DNA of 64,000 bases. It comes from Codonopsis lanceolata. Lineage: Eukaryota; Streptophyta; Magnoliopsida; Asterales; Campanulaceae. The stretch spans positions 35,097,632 through 35,161,631 of the forward strand of contig CM028377.1 in assembly GCA_013146195.2 (NCBI GenBank), read 5' to 3'. Below are positions 20,365 to 32,356 of this stretch, piece by piece (position 1 is the stretch's first letter; each line of letters begins with the position of its first letter). Under the pieces are notes generated by a model. It did no database searches and had not been told where the DNA came from. It saw nothing but the letters and a program-made list of their open reading frames with translations. The translations under genes were made by a program, and so were the position numbers.

Positions 20365-23334
20365 ATGTCCCCGCCTTCACCCCTAGTGAAACCTCTTCTT
20401 CTTTTTCACTTAGCCCTTCTACTGCATGAAGACCGGGGATGAGGACCAAATATGTAAGCCCTGATCCCGTGTATGCCTGATCTCCAACCAACCGTAGGGT
20501 ATACTCGCAAACCGATGGGGCCTAGTCGCTTGTTTTGCCGAGCCAAGCAATGCCCCTTTTGGTATACAAGGGGTACAATATGGAGGGCTTACCAACCCTT
20601 CCCAACGAAGAGTACACGACCGAGGATATCCCCGCTGGCTCGGCCATGATGGTCTGTATGGATGAGGAGAGAGCCCTACGGTATTTATTTAACCAATACT
20701 ATAGGGAGATCGTCGCTGCGGAGTTAGTGGCAGCCAATAAGACCTTGGCTAGCGAGAAATGAGGAGAAACTTCCTCAGCTGCTGCCAGAGTCGAGGATAA
20801 CTTAGGAGGTACCGAGGATGTACCACCAACTCGCAGGGTGCTTAAGGAGTGGAGGAACAATATATGGCCCGATGATGTGCTGAATTGGAATGACAAGTAC
20901 AACCACAGTTCTAAGAGATTTCGAGGGTCTGCTCCCCATAATTCGCTCGGTATGGATGAGTTTCGGAGTCACCGTGATAAAGTGGGTTTCTACATCACCT
21001 TTTTTGAGGCAGGTCTTCGGCTGCCCCTCGACCCCCTTATATGCAAGCTTCTTGAAGAGGCCGGTGCCCATCCTCTCAACCTTTCCCTCAACCTAGTGAG
21101 GTATTTGATGTCATTTGCCGCTTGTGTTCGGATACTCGGGTTTGAGCCTACCCTTCCTCTATTTAAAACATATTTTTCCGTTACCAAGTCTTTGAACCGG
21201 CTCAAATGCAAGCATCATAACCGGGGTATTAATTTGTTCGCCAAGCCTCCTGGTAAAACGGGGCACTAGGGACGAGAAGGTTCTGTTGGTTGAGACCCGA
21301 ATTGGGTGGAACTTTCCTGTTCCTCGGCTTTCTATTTATGAAGTTAAGTTGCTTTCTCTGGTCGGGACTTTGGACGAATACGAGGAGTTAGCCCGAATGG
21401 CCATCGAGACTTTCCTTGGGGTACGCGGATTTGGACCCGCCCGGGTATTCCGCTGTAGCTTAGTGACCGAGGATGAGGTTTTGCTGAGGATGGTCGGGAT
21501 GTCGACCAAAAAGATAGAATGACTGAACCTTCGTTGCGAGGTCCCCGAGTATATCCAGTATCTGGGGTGGTCAATACACGAGGGGCATAGGTTTCTAGTG
21601 GACTGTCCCCGATGCAAGGATTATATGTTCAATTTTGAAGGTTGTGAAAGTATTCGTCGCTTTGCAATTGTTTTATTCGTTCTTTTTTGATCGCTGTCAT
21701 TTACTCATAATTCTAACTTGTTATTTTTTTGTTGTTTCATATATGGTGGTGGATATAGATCAAATGACTGGAAGGGCCGCCAAGCAGACCCGGGGGGCTG
21801 CCCGCTGAACGGTGTTAAGGGATACAGTTGCCGATCCCACAAAGGCCTATACACTGCTTACCGACGAGCAGGGGCCCGGGTCTTCGGCCGTTCCTGCTAC
21901 TACGACATCAACGGCTTCTCGCTGGGTACCACCCAAAGTTATTATGACCCGGAAGCCCAAACCTTCGGTACAGGCCTTGGCAAAGGCCCCGACGAGGAAA
22001 ACTCCTGCCACTACAACTGGGCCCACCTCTGTTGAAAGTGCCTCGGCTGCTCCTTCGAGTAAAAGGTGGTTGATCGAGGATGTGCCAGGGGAGGATGAGC
22101 GGAGCATCGGGGAGGTATCTATCCGCTCCCCAGCTGCCAAGAAATTGAAGGCTAAAGCGGTGTCTCCTTCGTCCAGCGAGGAAACTGTTCCATGGCTGAA
22201 GGATGACTTTGCCGTGCCAACCACTCGAGCAGCAGGGATCAAGCTCGGCAAGAACATCGGGGATGTCCCCTCGCTGCAAAACATCGATGTGACCCATCGA
22301 GATGCTCCTACTGCCCTGGCCGAGCAAGGGATAGTTGTCCGGGCTCAGATGAGGGACATGGTCGGGATCGCCAATTCACTGCCAGCCAATGAAGCGATGG
22401 GACGCATGGGGTTGTGCGTGAGCGAGGTAAAGATCTTCCTTTCATTCTTATTTTTCTTTTCTTTTTTTTAAAAGTATTTTAAGTTTTCACTTATTGTTTC
22501 CGTGTAGCTGTGCTCCTTTGCCAACTCGCTAAGTGGGCGTTCTGACCAGGCTGAAACTGAAGTGAGGAAACTCAAGGCCCGGGTCCAAGCTGACCAGGAT
22601 GAGATCGAGATTCTCAAAGCCCGTCTGGCCTCCATGGAGAACGACCAGGCCCAGAAGGCTGCCGAGCTAGTGGAGTCCTCGACCAAGATAACTGCCTTGA
22701 CCAAAGAGAGAGAATCAGCTGAGGCTCGTGCTAGTGACGCCGAGCAGAGGGCTGGACAGGTCGAGCAGAGGGCTATTCAAGCCGAGCAAATGAAATCCTT
22801 GGCTGAGAAGGAAGTGACCGAGTCCTTGACGAGGATTGCCTATCTGGAGAAGCGGGTCGATGAGGTAATGGCCTCAACCTTTGCACAATATAAAGACTCC
22901 GATGAATTCACCAAAGAGGTCCTCCCTTACTACGAGCGAGTTTCCACCATGTCCTTCGGGTAGTTGCTGCCTCGGGGATGACTCTTGGGACCATTGTTGA
23001 ATGGGGCGGCGAGTACTTCTCCGGGGATTCCGCGAGGGAGGGGCACGAGATGATCCCTTTTGATGACGGCGAGCTGAAGATGATCCATGAAAAGGATGCT
23101 AAAGGCGGATTCAAAGAGTGGGTGCCTCCGACTCCTTGGTCTCAGCATGCCATCTTTCTGATCGGCGCCGTGGAGCGTGGCGAAGATTTAGAGTTTGACG
23201 CGGAGCTCGAATTGAAACAATTTATGGGTGAGCAATCCAACTGCGACCAATTTGATGGTGAATCTATTACCGCCGAGCAACGCGGTCTGCCTTCCCCCGT
23301 TCGTGACGCCGAAGTAGTAGATCTCCCAGAGTAA
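20365..23334 (+). pseudogene. Extra ORF (aORF) of the Tat element, Transposase_28-like, with introns
   Basis: Plus-strand pieces read in order. An N-terminal acidic segment (20535-20762) comes first. Next is VGFYITFFEAGLRLPLDPLI with ILGFEPTLPLFKTYFSV (20838-21269), matching the putative gypsy-type transposon domain (Pfam Transposase_28). Then a continuation (21286-21522), an Ala/Pro/Ser-rich linker (21812-22426), a strong coiled coil rich in AEQRAGQVEQRA heptads (22562-22963), and an acidic C-terminus ending at 23332-23334. A clean intron fits 22427-22507 (GTAAAG...TGTAG) and another fits 21641-21758. Stops or indels at 20760, 21269, 21522 and 22961 indicate decay. Tat-lineage elements are known to carry such ORFs of unknown function between pol and the 3' LTR, sometimes antisense. 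Here the ORF opposes the integrase at 23816-24948. Confidence 0.7.
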
Positions 23335-23524
23335 CATTTTAATCCTTGTTGCGTCGAGTAGATTGGGCGCATGTGCTCGTATGTTTCAAATAGTTTACAG
23401 ATATTTGTTGTTTGTAATTAAACAATTTTTGCCCTTTTGACTTTTGGTTTTGATATAGTGATTTTTATTTCTGATTTGTTCTTGCTTGTCATTTCATACT
23501 TATCTATTTAATCTATTTGTAGTG

Positions 23525-23760
23525 TTCCTCGTGTTTCGAGGATAAAACCTTTGTCCCACCTCCGTACGAAAATGAGAATGAGCACTTAGCTCATATTCTT
23601 TATTGCGACCTTCCTCGTGTGCCGAGGATAAGGCCTTAGTCCCACCTCCGTACCAGGATGGGAATGAGCACTTAGCTCATTTTCTTTATTGCGACCTTCC
23701 TCGCATGCCGAGGATAAGGCGTTTGTCACACCTCCATACGAGGATGGGAATGAGCTGGCG
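23525..23760. repeat. 86-bp tandem repeat, 2.7 copies
   Basis: Units start at 23525, 23611 and 23697 with TTCCTCGTGT/TTCCTCGCAT, followed by CCGAGGATAA and a block with GAATGAGCACTTAGCTCAT. They lie between the 3' ends of the integrase and the antisense ORF, in what would be the element's 3' untranslated region. Tandem repeats in this position are known for Tat-lineage elements and can seed satellites. Confidence 0.85.
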
Positions 23761-23815
23761 GCGAACATTCTTGCTTTGAAAATATACATAATTTATTAAA
23801 TACTTTGAACTTTGC

Positions 23816-24948
23816 TTAGAGCTTACATCCGTGATAGTAGGATTTGAGATGATCGGCATGCCAAGGGTTTTTCAAAGGTGTGCCGTCAGGTTCGGCCAGT
23901 CGATAGGTTTCTTCTTTCACGATGTTGGTTATTCTGAACGGGCCCTCCCAATTTGATGATAGCTTGTTCCTTCCTATCTTCCTGCTAGTCGCCTCTATAT
24001 TTCTTAGGACCAAATCACCAACTAAGAAAGTTCTCGGTTTTACTTTCTTATCGTGATGGATCTTGGTAAGCTTTTTGTAGTTGATCATTCTGAGGCGGGC
24101 TTCTAGTCATTTTTCTTCGAGGTTGTTGAGGTCAAGTTGTCTGGAAGAGTTGTTCTGCTCTTGATCGAAGAAAGTGACCCGAGCTGTTGGAAGGGCTAAT
24201 TCAACCGAGGCCATTACCTCTGACCCATAAGTAAGTGTAAACGGGGTTTCACCAGTAGATCCCCGTATTGACGTTCTAATTCCCCATAGGATGATCGACA
24301 ACTGCTCTAGCCAGTTTCCTTTTTTGTCATCTAAATTTGTTTTTAAAGCATACATGATCTTCTTGTTTCTGCCTCTGCCTGACCATTGCCTTGTGGATGA
24401 GCCACCGAGGACATTCGGTGTTTGACATTCAGCCTTTCACAGCTCACCGTGAACTTTTTTGAAAACTAGGAGCCATGGTCGGAAACAATGATCCGAGGTA
24501 GTCCGAAATGACAAAAGATTTGCTCGTATACAAATTTTATTGTTTGATCCTCGGTTATGCTAGCGAGCGGTTTTGCTTCTATCCATTTGGTGAAGTAATC
24601 CACCGTGACAATAACATACTCGCATCCATGCTTAGCTTTGGGGAAAGGGCCAATGAGGTCAATTCCCCACATGTCAAAGGGCCATGTCGCGATCACCGGT
24701 GTTTGTAGAACCGAGGGAAGTCGTGGAATGTTTCCATATCTTTGGCATTTGTCGCATTTCCTCATATACTCCGCTGCGTCCCTTCTCATGCTCAGCCAAT
24801 AATACCCATGAAAGTTCATTTTGTCTGAAAGCGTCCTCGCACCTGGATGCGCCCCACATTTGCCTTCATGTACCTCGGCTAGTAGATCCTTCACTGTTTC
24901 TGGTCGTATGTGTTGACCCTCATAGGTTGTAGATTTGGTTGAAGTCAT
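23816..24948 (-). pseudogene. Tat-lineage gypsy integrase fragment
   Basis: Minus-strand frames 24948-24466, 24355-24107 and 24088-23816 are collinear. The first holds the HHCC zinc finger (HEGKCGAH...CDKCQ) and the integrase core with WGIDLIGPFP, DYFTKWIEAKP and VSDHGS (first and second catalytic Asp). The catalytic Glu block HPQGNGQAEAE lies beyond a frame change near 24460. The later frames give the integrase C-terminal part (GVRTS-like, TYGSEVM, FLVGDLVLRN, WEGPFRI). A single TGA near 24104 separates the last two. Reverse transcriptase and gag are missing, because the element is interrupted at about 25.0 kb by the copia LTR. The wording of the core is typical of Tat/Retand-type elements. 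Confidence 0.85.
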
Positions 24949-25004
24949 CTTCTTGTTCTATAACATAGTGGATAATAGGTCTGCGTACCGGTTAGTGTGG
25001 CAAC

Positions 25005-26178
25005 TGTCTTAGAATCAAGGGTGTTTAGAACTGTTTAGTGTTAGTTTCTCCAAGGCGCAGACCAGCAGGCTTCAACAGCAGCTTTGAAAGCACAGTTCGA
25101 ACAACAGACTTGAAAGTCTGCTCAAGCTCAAAAATTCAAATTTAGCCAAAGCATGGAATTAAGTCACATGATATTTGATCTAGATATTTTTGAAATATCT
25201 AGTCAAATTATATTCAATTTATCTTCATCAAATTTCCTTCCAAAGAAGTCAACTATCTGCACAGACACCTATCCAGTCTGTCTCATGAATCATGAAGACT
25301 GAAGACATTACCTTATTTGGCTAAGAAGACTTTCATAGTTGTAACGCCTGCAAGCTGGAACCTTACTCTATTTGGGAATGTCTTCTTTGCAACCACTGCA
25401 TCTCTGATGACTGTGCTACACTCATTCCACAAAGCGCCGAAACGCATTTAATGCATTATATCGTTGGACACAACCTCCTTATCCTCAGTCCAACGGTCCA
25501 AAAGATCTCCCTGGTATTTATTCAAGTTTTGAAGATATGAAGATACAACTCTTGCGTATTCAATATTCAAGCTTCATCTTCAATACTCAAGCATTCAAGA
25601 GATCAAAAGGACAAGAACTAACACATCACCAAACTTCCTGAAGCTGCAGATCTGCCAGCCTTTACTCCGTTTCAGCTTCATCTAGTTTGCACTTAAACTG
25701 TTCTTTACTTTAGCACTTGGGAGGACAATTATTCATTGATTGTTTCTCTCATCATTATACACTTGGTTGAAAACTATTTTGTACACGATCCATTAGTGAT
25801 CTTACTTTCACACCTAGTGGATAAACAAGTGCACCTTTCAAAATCCAAAGCTAACCACTTTGGTACTGGACGTAGTACTATTCACAGTACGTTCACTTCT
25901 AAATTCTATGTACTGTGTGATCTGTTTCTGTCTATTTCTTAACTACTGTTGTGTTTACTTATTAAAGTCTGCTATTGTATCAGTCTCATTTCAACAACAG
26001 CCTATATATCTGATCTGGTCTTATTCAGTTTTCCGCTGCACTAACTCTTCTTGTAAAATTGTTTTAAAAGAAAAGAAGAAAGTTTCTTTTAAGAAACATC
26101 TCAAAAAGTTCTTAAAATCTACTAGGCTATTTAACCCCCCCCCTTCTAGCCTAGATTGAGCCTATTTTGGGACCAACA
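25005..26178 (+). mobile_element. 5' LTR of a SIRE-like copia element
   Basis: The right limit is firm: the sequence ends GGGACCAACA at 26178, followed two bases later by a primer-binding site. The left limit is estimated. TGTCTTAG at 25005 (or TGTTTAG at 25022) is the first TG after the Tat integrase similarity ends. It has several reiterated GCAGACTTGAAAG-like motifs and a C-run (26134-26142). No partner 3' LTR is inside the window, because the element is itself interrupted at 33302. Confidence 0.5.
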
Positions 26179-26179
26179 A

Positions 26180-26192
26180 TTGGTATCAGAGC
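26180..26192 (+). promoter_or_regulatory. Primer-binding site, initiator tRNA-Met type
   Basis: TTGGTATCAGAGC directly after the LTR, complementary to the 3' end of plant initiator tRNA-Met, the usual primer of copia elements. Confidence 0.85.
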
Positions 26193-26249
26193 TTGATTCT
26201 TTGAAAAAAAATTCCTTTTTCCAAGACTAACCTCTTGAGAATAGATCCT

Positions 26250-28508
26250 ATGGCTCACTATATGCTACCTACCTCGAATACCAGCCACGTCCCAATATTG
26301 GACGAAGGTCACTTCGAAGTATGGAAAGACAAAGTTATGTTGATACATGAACTCGATTGACAATCGTTTGTGGCAATGTGTTCAAGCAGGTCCTCATATT
26401 CCAATGAAGCCCAACCTTCTTGCCGAAGTAGCAGGTGGACCTCTCGAGATACCCAAATCAATGAATGAATGGACTGATGAAGAAAAGAAGCTTATTGAAC
26501 TCGACAGCAAAGCTATACATATCATATCTAGCTCTGTCGACACAAGCACGTATCAGCAAATAATCAGATGCAAAACTGCCAAAGAAATGTGGGAAGCTTT
26601 GGTGGAATATCTAGAAGGAGATCTGCCCACCAGAGACAACATAAAGTAAAACTATATTCAACAGTTTGATTCCTTCAGAAAGGACCCAAAGGAGACACTA
26701 CGTCAAGCCTACGACAGATTTTGTGAGGTAGTAAACAGTTGTTATTCCTTAGGAAAAGAATATAGTATTAAGGAAGTAAATATGAGATTTTTAGCTTCCC
26801 TGGGAAGTTTGTGGCATGTTAAGACCACAACCATTAAAGAGTCCAAACACTCAAACTCTATGCATCTTCGAAGTTTGTATGCGAGTTTAACTGTCTATGA
26901 GCAAGAACTGCTTCAAGCTCAAGAACATGACAAACATTTTAAACTTCCTTCTTTTTCTGCTATCTCTCATGAAACACCTGCTTTAGAAAGTAAACCATCA
27001 TCTTCTTCTTCAAACGACAATGAAATTCTATTTGACGAACAATTTGCCATGTTCGTTAAGAAGTTTCAAAAGTTCTCAAAATTCAATAAGAAGAAGGAAG
27101 CAAACCAGCAGACTTTCAGAAAGACTGCTGAAAGCTCACAAAACAATGAGCTAGTTTGCTACAACTGCAGGAAGCCTGGTCACTTTGCTTCTAAATGTCC
27201 TAAGCCAAAATATGAAGCTTATAAAGGAGACCATCTAAATCATTTTCAAAACATAGAGGTCTGCTGGCTGAGGACATAGAAGAAAACCAAGTATCTACTT
27301 GGTTTGAAACTGATTCTGATGAGGATGATAGTGATGACTCACTAGAGCAGGCACATATCTGCCTTGTTGCTCTAGAGTCACCTCCCACCTATGACTCGGA
27401 TAGTGAAATAAAATATTCTCCTTTTCAAGCTAACATAGAACAACCTACTGAAGAGCCTTCTAAAGAAGAAATCCTCAAGGATGCTCAGGATATGCTAGAA
27501 GAATTTAATGAATTTAGAAATGCTTATGTAAAGTTAGCTAAAAGTCATGAGAAGCTGGGAACTGAGAAATCCATGCTGGAAGCCGAGTTAAAAACTCTCA
27601 TTGGAGTCCAGCAGGAATGTATCAAGTTAAAAGAAGAAAACAAGTTTCTCAATGAAAAGGTTGCTTGCCTTATTGGTCATGCCAAAGAGCTATCTGTTGA
27701 GAAAGATGAGTTACAAAAAACTGTCGACTCGTGGAATAACTCAAAGGGTGTCTTTGACCAAATCCTTGGAGACCAGAAGCCCTCTGCTGACAAAACTGGG
27801 CTAGGTTTCTCTGAGAACACTAATGGCACAACCTCTGAACAAAAAACATAAGACTTGTCTGTACGAACTGGTGACGATTTTCCATATCATCAGTAGTTTA
27901 ACAACTAGGGCAGACAAAGAGTTGGTTACGCTGCTATCTATTATAAATATCCTAAGAATCAAACTAACATGGCCAATAATGCGTCCAAAGCAAAGGAATT
28001 ATCTGCTAGCGAAAAGTCTGCTAAGGGTTGTGCTGACTCAAAAGATCCTTCTACCAGCACCTCTGCTAAAGCAAAGGCTGTTGTTTCTAGGAAAACTAAA
28101 AGTCAGCTTAAGCCTGTCAGTTTCATCAAAAGCACCTACGATAATGTTGTTGCTTCCAAGACGGATAACACTAAGCTCAAAGGCAAAATGTATGAGGAAT
28201 CTAAGTCTACCATTAATAGATCCGCTAAAGCAAGAACTGCCGAATACAGACCTAAGAAATCTCATACAGAACCTTCTAAGCTTGCTGTCAACAAGTCTGC
28301 TGAATCTAAGGTAGCTGCTAAAAGAAAGAATGCTCATATGTCTACCAAAAACCAGCTTTCTCAACATAACATTTGTAATTTCCGTCGCTTTACTTTTTGC
28401 AAATGTTTAGGCCACTTGGTCCATGAATGTCTACTGAAATCCATCATGAAGCCTATTGGATCCCCTATTCCAAAAGTCAGGCAAGTATGTGTTCCAAAAA
28501 TACGCTAA
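26250..28508 (+). pseudogene. SIRE-like copia gag, broken
   Basis: ATG 26250 opens HVPILDEGHFEVWKDKVMLI, the copia gag opening. A frame change near 26345 leads into the frame from 26347. A TAA at 26647-26649 and a further frame change near 27280 interrupt it. The CCHC knuckle CYNCRKPGHFASKC lies at about 27157-27198. Beyond it a long coiled-coil extension (27492-27851) and a Lys/Ser/Ala-rich stretch (27969-28508) carry a degenerate second Cys motif (CKCLGHLVHEC). A long gag with a coiled-coil C-terminal extension is characteristic of the SIRE/Maximus lineage. Gag would form the virus-like particle and bind the RNA; this copy cannot. Confidence 0.8.
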
Positions 28509-28577
28509 CCTTTTGGACCCAAAAGAAAAATAAAAGGGGACCATGATTTTCTCATTTCTTAATTTCAGATATGCTTC

Positions 28578-31500
28578 ATGGCCTCTACAAGCTTTGAAAA
28601 TAAAGACATATGGTATCTGGATAGCGGTTGCTCAAGACATATGACCGGAGAATCATGTCATTTTTCAAACATCACTAACGCAGAAGGTCCTCCAGTCATC
28701 TTTGGGGACAATGCTAAAGGAAGAACCGTTGGATATGGATCCATTATTCGAGGAAATAACTCTATAGGGAAAGTCTCTCTAGTAGAAGGATTAAAGCACA
28801 ACTTGCTAAGCATCTCTCAATTCTGTGATAAGGGACTCGTGTGTTAATTCTCCTCAAACAAATGCGACATCAAGGATCCAGAATCATGCTCAACCTTGGT
28901 AACTGGACATAGACAAGGGAATGTCTATGTGATAGATTTAAATGCCTATGCAAAGGCTGTTAATCTATGTCTTGTAGCAAACTCTGCTAAAGATAAAAGC
29001 TGGTTGTGGCACAAACGTCTCAGTCATCTGAACTTCAAATACTTATCAAAGCTTTCCAAAGAAGGACTGGTAAAAGGAATGCCAAAGGTATCTGCTGATC
29101 ATGATCGTGCCTGTAAAGACTGTCAACTGGGAAAGCTTTCAAAAACCTCCTTCAAGAGCAAACCAGGACTAGCAACATCAAGACCACTGCAACTTCTTCA
29201 CATGGATCTCTTCGGACCAGTGACTACTATCAGCTATGGTGGTCACAAATACACTCTAGTCGTAGTAGATGATTATACAAGATATACTTGGACGGAGATG
29301 GTGTCTTCTAAGGATCACACGTATGAGCTTCTCACAGCCTTGTTCAGAAGACTGCAGACTCAAAAGCTTGATGAAATCAGTGACGTTCGATCAGACAACG
29401 GAATAGAATTCACCAATAATGGAATAGCAAAGTATTGTGATGATCATGGCATCGGGCACAACTTCTCTGCTGTAAGAACACCACAACAAAACGATGTAGC
29501 AGAAAGGAAAAACAGAACACTTATCGAAGTTGTTAAGACTATGCTCGCTGAAGTAAAGTTTCCTAAACACTTCTCGGCAGAAGCCATCAACACAGCTTGC
29601 TTTACTCAGAACAGATCCCTGATCAACAAATTTCACGGTAAAACACCTTATGAACTTTAGAGAGGTAAATCCCCAAACATTGGATTTCTCAAAATCTTCA
29701 GCTGCAAATGTTTTGTAGTTTACAATGGTAATGACTACAGAAGCAAATTTGATAACAAAGCCGATGAAGGTGTATTTCTGGGCTATGCCTTACACTTCAA
29801 AGCTTATAGGGTTTTCAATAAAAGATCTTTAAAAATTGTTGAATCCATTCATGTTTCATTTGATGAATTTGATTTACTAGAGCCACACGTGGCTCCAAAT
29901 GTTGCTGATGATTTTGTTCATAATGAGACAGGTACATCCCAAACCTCTAGCTCCCATACTCCAAATCCACCACCAGCAACTCACTCAAATAATCCTGACC
30001 ATCATTTCTCAAATGATTCACCAGAAGACCTCAACTCTGCTCAAGAAAACTCCAATCTAGAGCCCATTGCTTTTGAACCTTATAATCCCATCCTTCAACT
30101 CACCTATGAATCAAATTCTGAACAACTCTCCCAACACGAAACAACTGACTTTTCACCTAGTCCTCCTCCTGAACCACTCAATGAAGAATCAATAGTGAAT
30201 CACATTCCTGCTGCCACAAGAACATGCAAAGATCACCCTATTTCTGAAATCATTGGTGATATTCATGTAGGAGTGCGGACTAGAAGATCTTCCAAAAATG
30301 AATGTATGTTCTGTGCTGCATTTGTTTCAGAAGATGAACCGAAGAAGATTGATGAAGCTTTACAAGATCCAAGTTGGCTGGAAGCCATGCAAGAAGAACT
30401 TCAGCAATTTGAAAGATGCCAAGTATGGAATCTAGTCCCAAGACTTGCTGATCATACCAGCATTGGCACAAAATGGGTGTTCAGAAACAAGAAGGATGAA
30501 GATGGTAACATCATTAGAAACAAAGCTAGACTCGTTGCACAAGGATATCGCCAAGAAGAAGGAATCGACTATGATGAAACTTTTGCTCCAGTAGCAAGGT
30601 TAGAAGCTATCAGAATCTTTCTAGCCTATGCCATATATAAGGACTTTTTGCTATATCAAATGGACGTCAAGAGCGCCTTTCTCAATGGTGATCTTCAAGA
30701 GACTATTTATGTCACTCAACCTCCAGGTTTCATTGAGAAGGGAAAGGAAACTCATGTCTATAAGCTTAAGAAAGCTCTTTACGGTCTTAAGCAAGCTCCT
30801 CGTGCCTGGTATGAAACTCTATCCAAGTTCTTAATGGAACAAGGATTTGTGCGAGGAAAGATTGACACTACTCTCTTCATTCTCAAGCACAAAGGTCATT
30901 CACTGCTGGTGCAAATATACGTCGATGATATCATCTTTGGTTCTACAAATGAGAAGATGTGCAAACGATTTGAGTCTCTCATGACTGGAAAGTTTCAAAT
31001 GAGCATGATGGGAGAACTCACATTCTTCTTAGGTCTTCAAATTCAACAATCCAACAAAGGAATCTTCATAAGCCAATCCAAGTATGCTAACGAATTGGTT
31101 AAAAAATACGGATTGGAAATGGCCAACCCCTTTGACACTCCTATGTCTACTAAATGTAAATTATCAAAGGACTTACATGAGAAAAAGGTTGATATTACTC
31201 AATATAGAGGAATTATCGGATCTCTGCTCTATCCTACCGCTAGCAGACCTGATATAGTGTATGCTGTTGGGGTATGTGCTAGATTTCAAGCAGACCCTCG
31301 TGAGTCACATCTTCTAGCCGCCAAGAGAATCATCAAGTATGTATTAGATACCACCAACTTAGGTATCTGGTATCCAAGGGAATCCTCCTTCAACTTAGTT
31401 GGCTACTCAGATGCAGATTATGCTGGATGCCAAGTAGACAGGAAAAGTACGAGTGGAACTTGTCAATTTCTAGGCGACAGACTTGTCTCATGGGCCAGCA

Positions 31501-31829
31501 AGAAACAAACATCAGTTTCCAACTCCACCATAGAAGCAGAATACATAGCTGCTGGTAGCTGCTGCTGTCAACTACTTTGGATCAAACAACATTTGGTGGA
31601 CTACGACATCAAGATAGCTGATTGTCCAATCATGTGTGACAATACCTCAGCGATCTCTATCACCTACAATCCTGTGATGCATTTCAAGACAAAGCATATT
31701 GACGTTCGATATCACTTTCTAAGGGATAATGTAGAAAAGAGAAATATAAGTATGAAGTACATTTCAACAGAACATCAGTTAGTAGACATCTTCATAAAGG
31801 CACTTGATGCTGACAGGTTTCATATCTAA
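28578..31829 (+). pseudogene. SIRE-like copia pol: protease, integrase, RT, RNase H
   Basis: One reading frame runs the whole length, with only two stops (TAA 28845-28847, TAG 29658-29660). Protease: YLDSGCSRHMTG near 28614. Pre-integrase LWHKRLSHL and CxxC (CKDCQ) follow. The integrase core has HMDLFGPV, RSDNGIEF and QQNDVAERKNRTL (Asp, Asp, Glu). Reverse transcriptase shows TKWVFRNKKDEDG, QMDVKSAFLNGDL, QPPGF, YGLKQAPRAWY and YVDDIIFGS (around 30919). RNase H shows YSDADYAG, STSGTC, IEAEYIAAGSC and CDNTSAI. The C-terminal 646 codons (29889-31829) are uninterrupted, so decay is modest. The polyprotein would copy and integrate the element. A purine run (AAGGGGAGAG) follows the stop. Confidence 0.9.
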
Positions 31830-32356
31830 GGGGAGAGCTTGGTATGCTTGACCCAACTGCTTAATATTTTATTCAGCTTTATTTCTTTCAATTTAAATTT
31901 TGAGCAGACTTGATAATATATTTAAGCAGACTTGATATTGTAACAAATCAGACTTATTCCTATGTAAAGAAAACACCATTATTGCAAATTATTTGAAGAC
32001 GGAGGTAAGTCATTTTAACTTTTATCTTAGAAGGGTCACTTGTGAAAATAGTGAGGGACTGATTCTTAAAACTAGTTGAGATGATTTTCGAAAAACCTTT
32101 TTTTGACTGCCCTCAGACATTAGTCATCAAGTCGCTTCATGTGACAGACATCTGACCTTAAGTCAAGTCACATCACGCCTTTCATTAATAAAACCACTCA
32201 ACCGCCATTTTCAAAAATCACTTTTCCAAAAAGGCTTTAACTCTCAAAACTGTCTCTCCCTCTTCTCTCAAAACCCTCACATCTTCCCTTCGATTTGTCT
32301 CTGCAACTCAGTGAAGAACTCTTCGATTCCTCCAGTTCTCTTCTACGTCTTCTTCA
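31830..32356 (+). other. Spacer of the SIRE-like element, leader of the extra ORF
   Basis: No coding signature. Pyrimidine-rich sequence from about 32240 (TCTCTCCCTCTTCTCTC) leads into the start codon at 32357 and looks like an untranslated leader. Confidence 0.4.

Noticed and set aside
21847..22327. Long minus-strand frames opposite the Tat extra ORF
   Set aside because: They are shadows of the Ala/Pro/Ser-rich plus-strand coding sequence. The plus frame has the domain and splice logic.
26180..26192. TTGGTATCAGAGC strings as tRNA gene parts
   Set aside because: They lie directly after LTR ends and have no cloverleaf around them. They are primer-binding sites.
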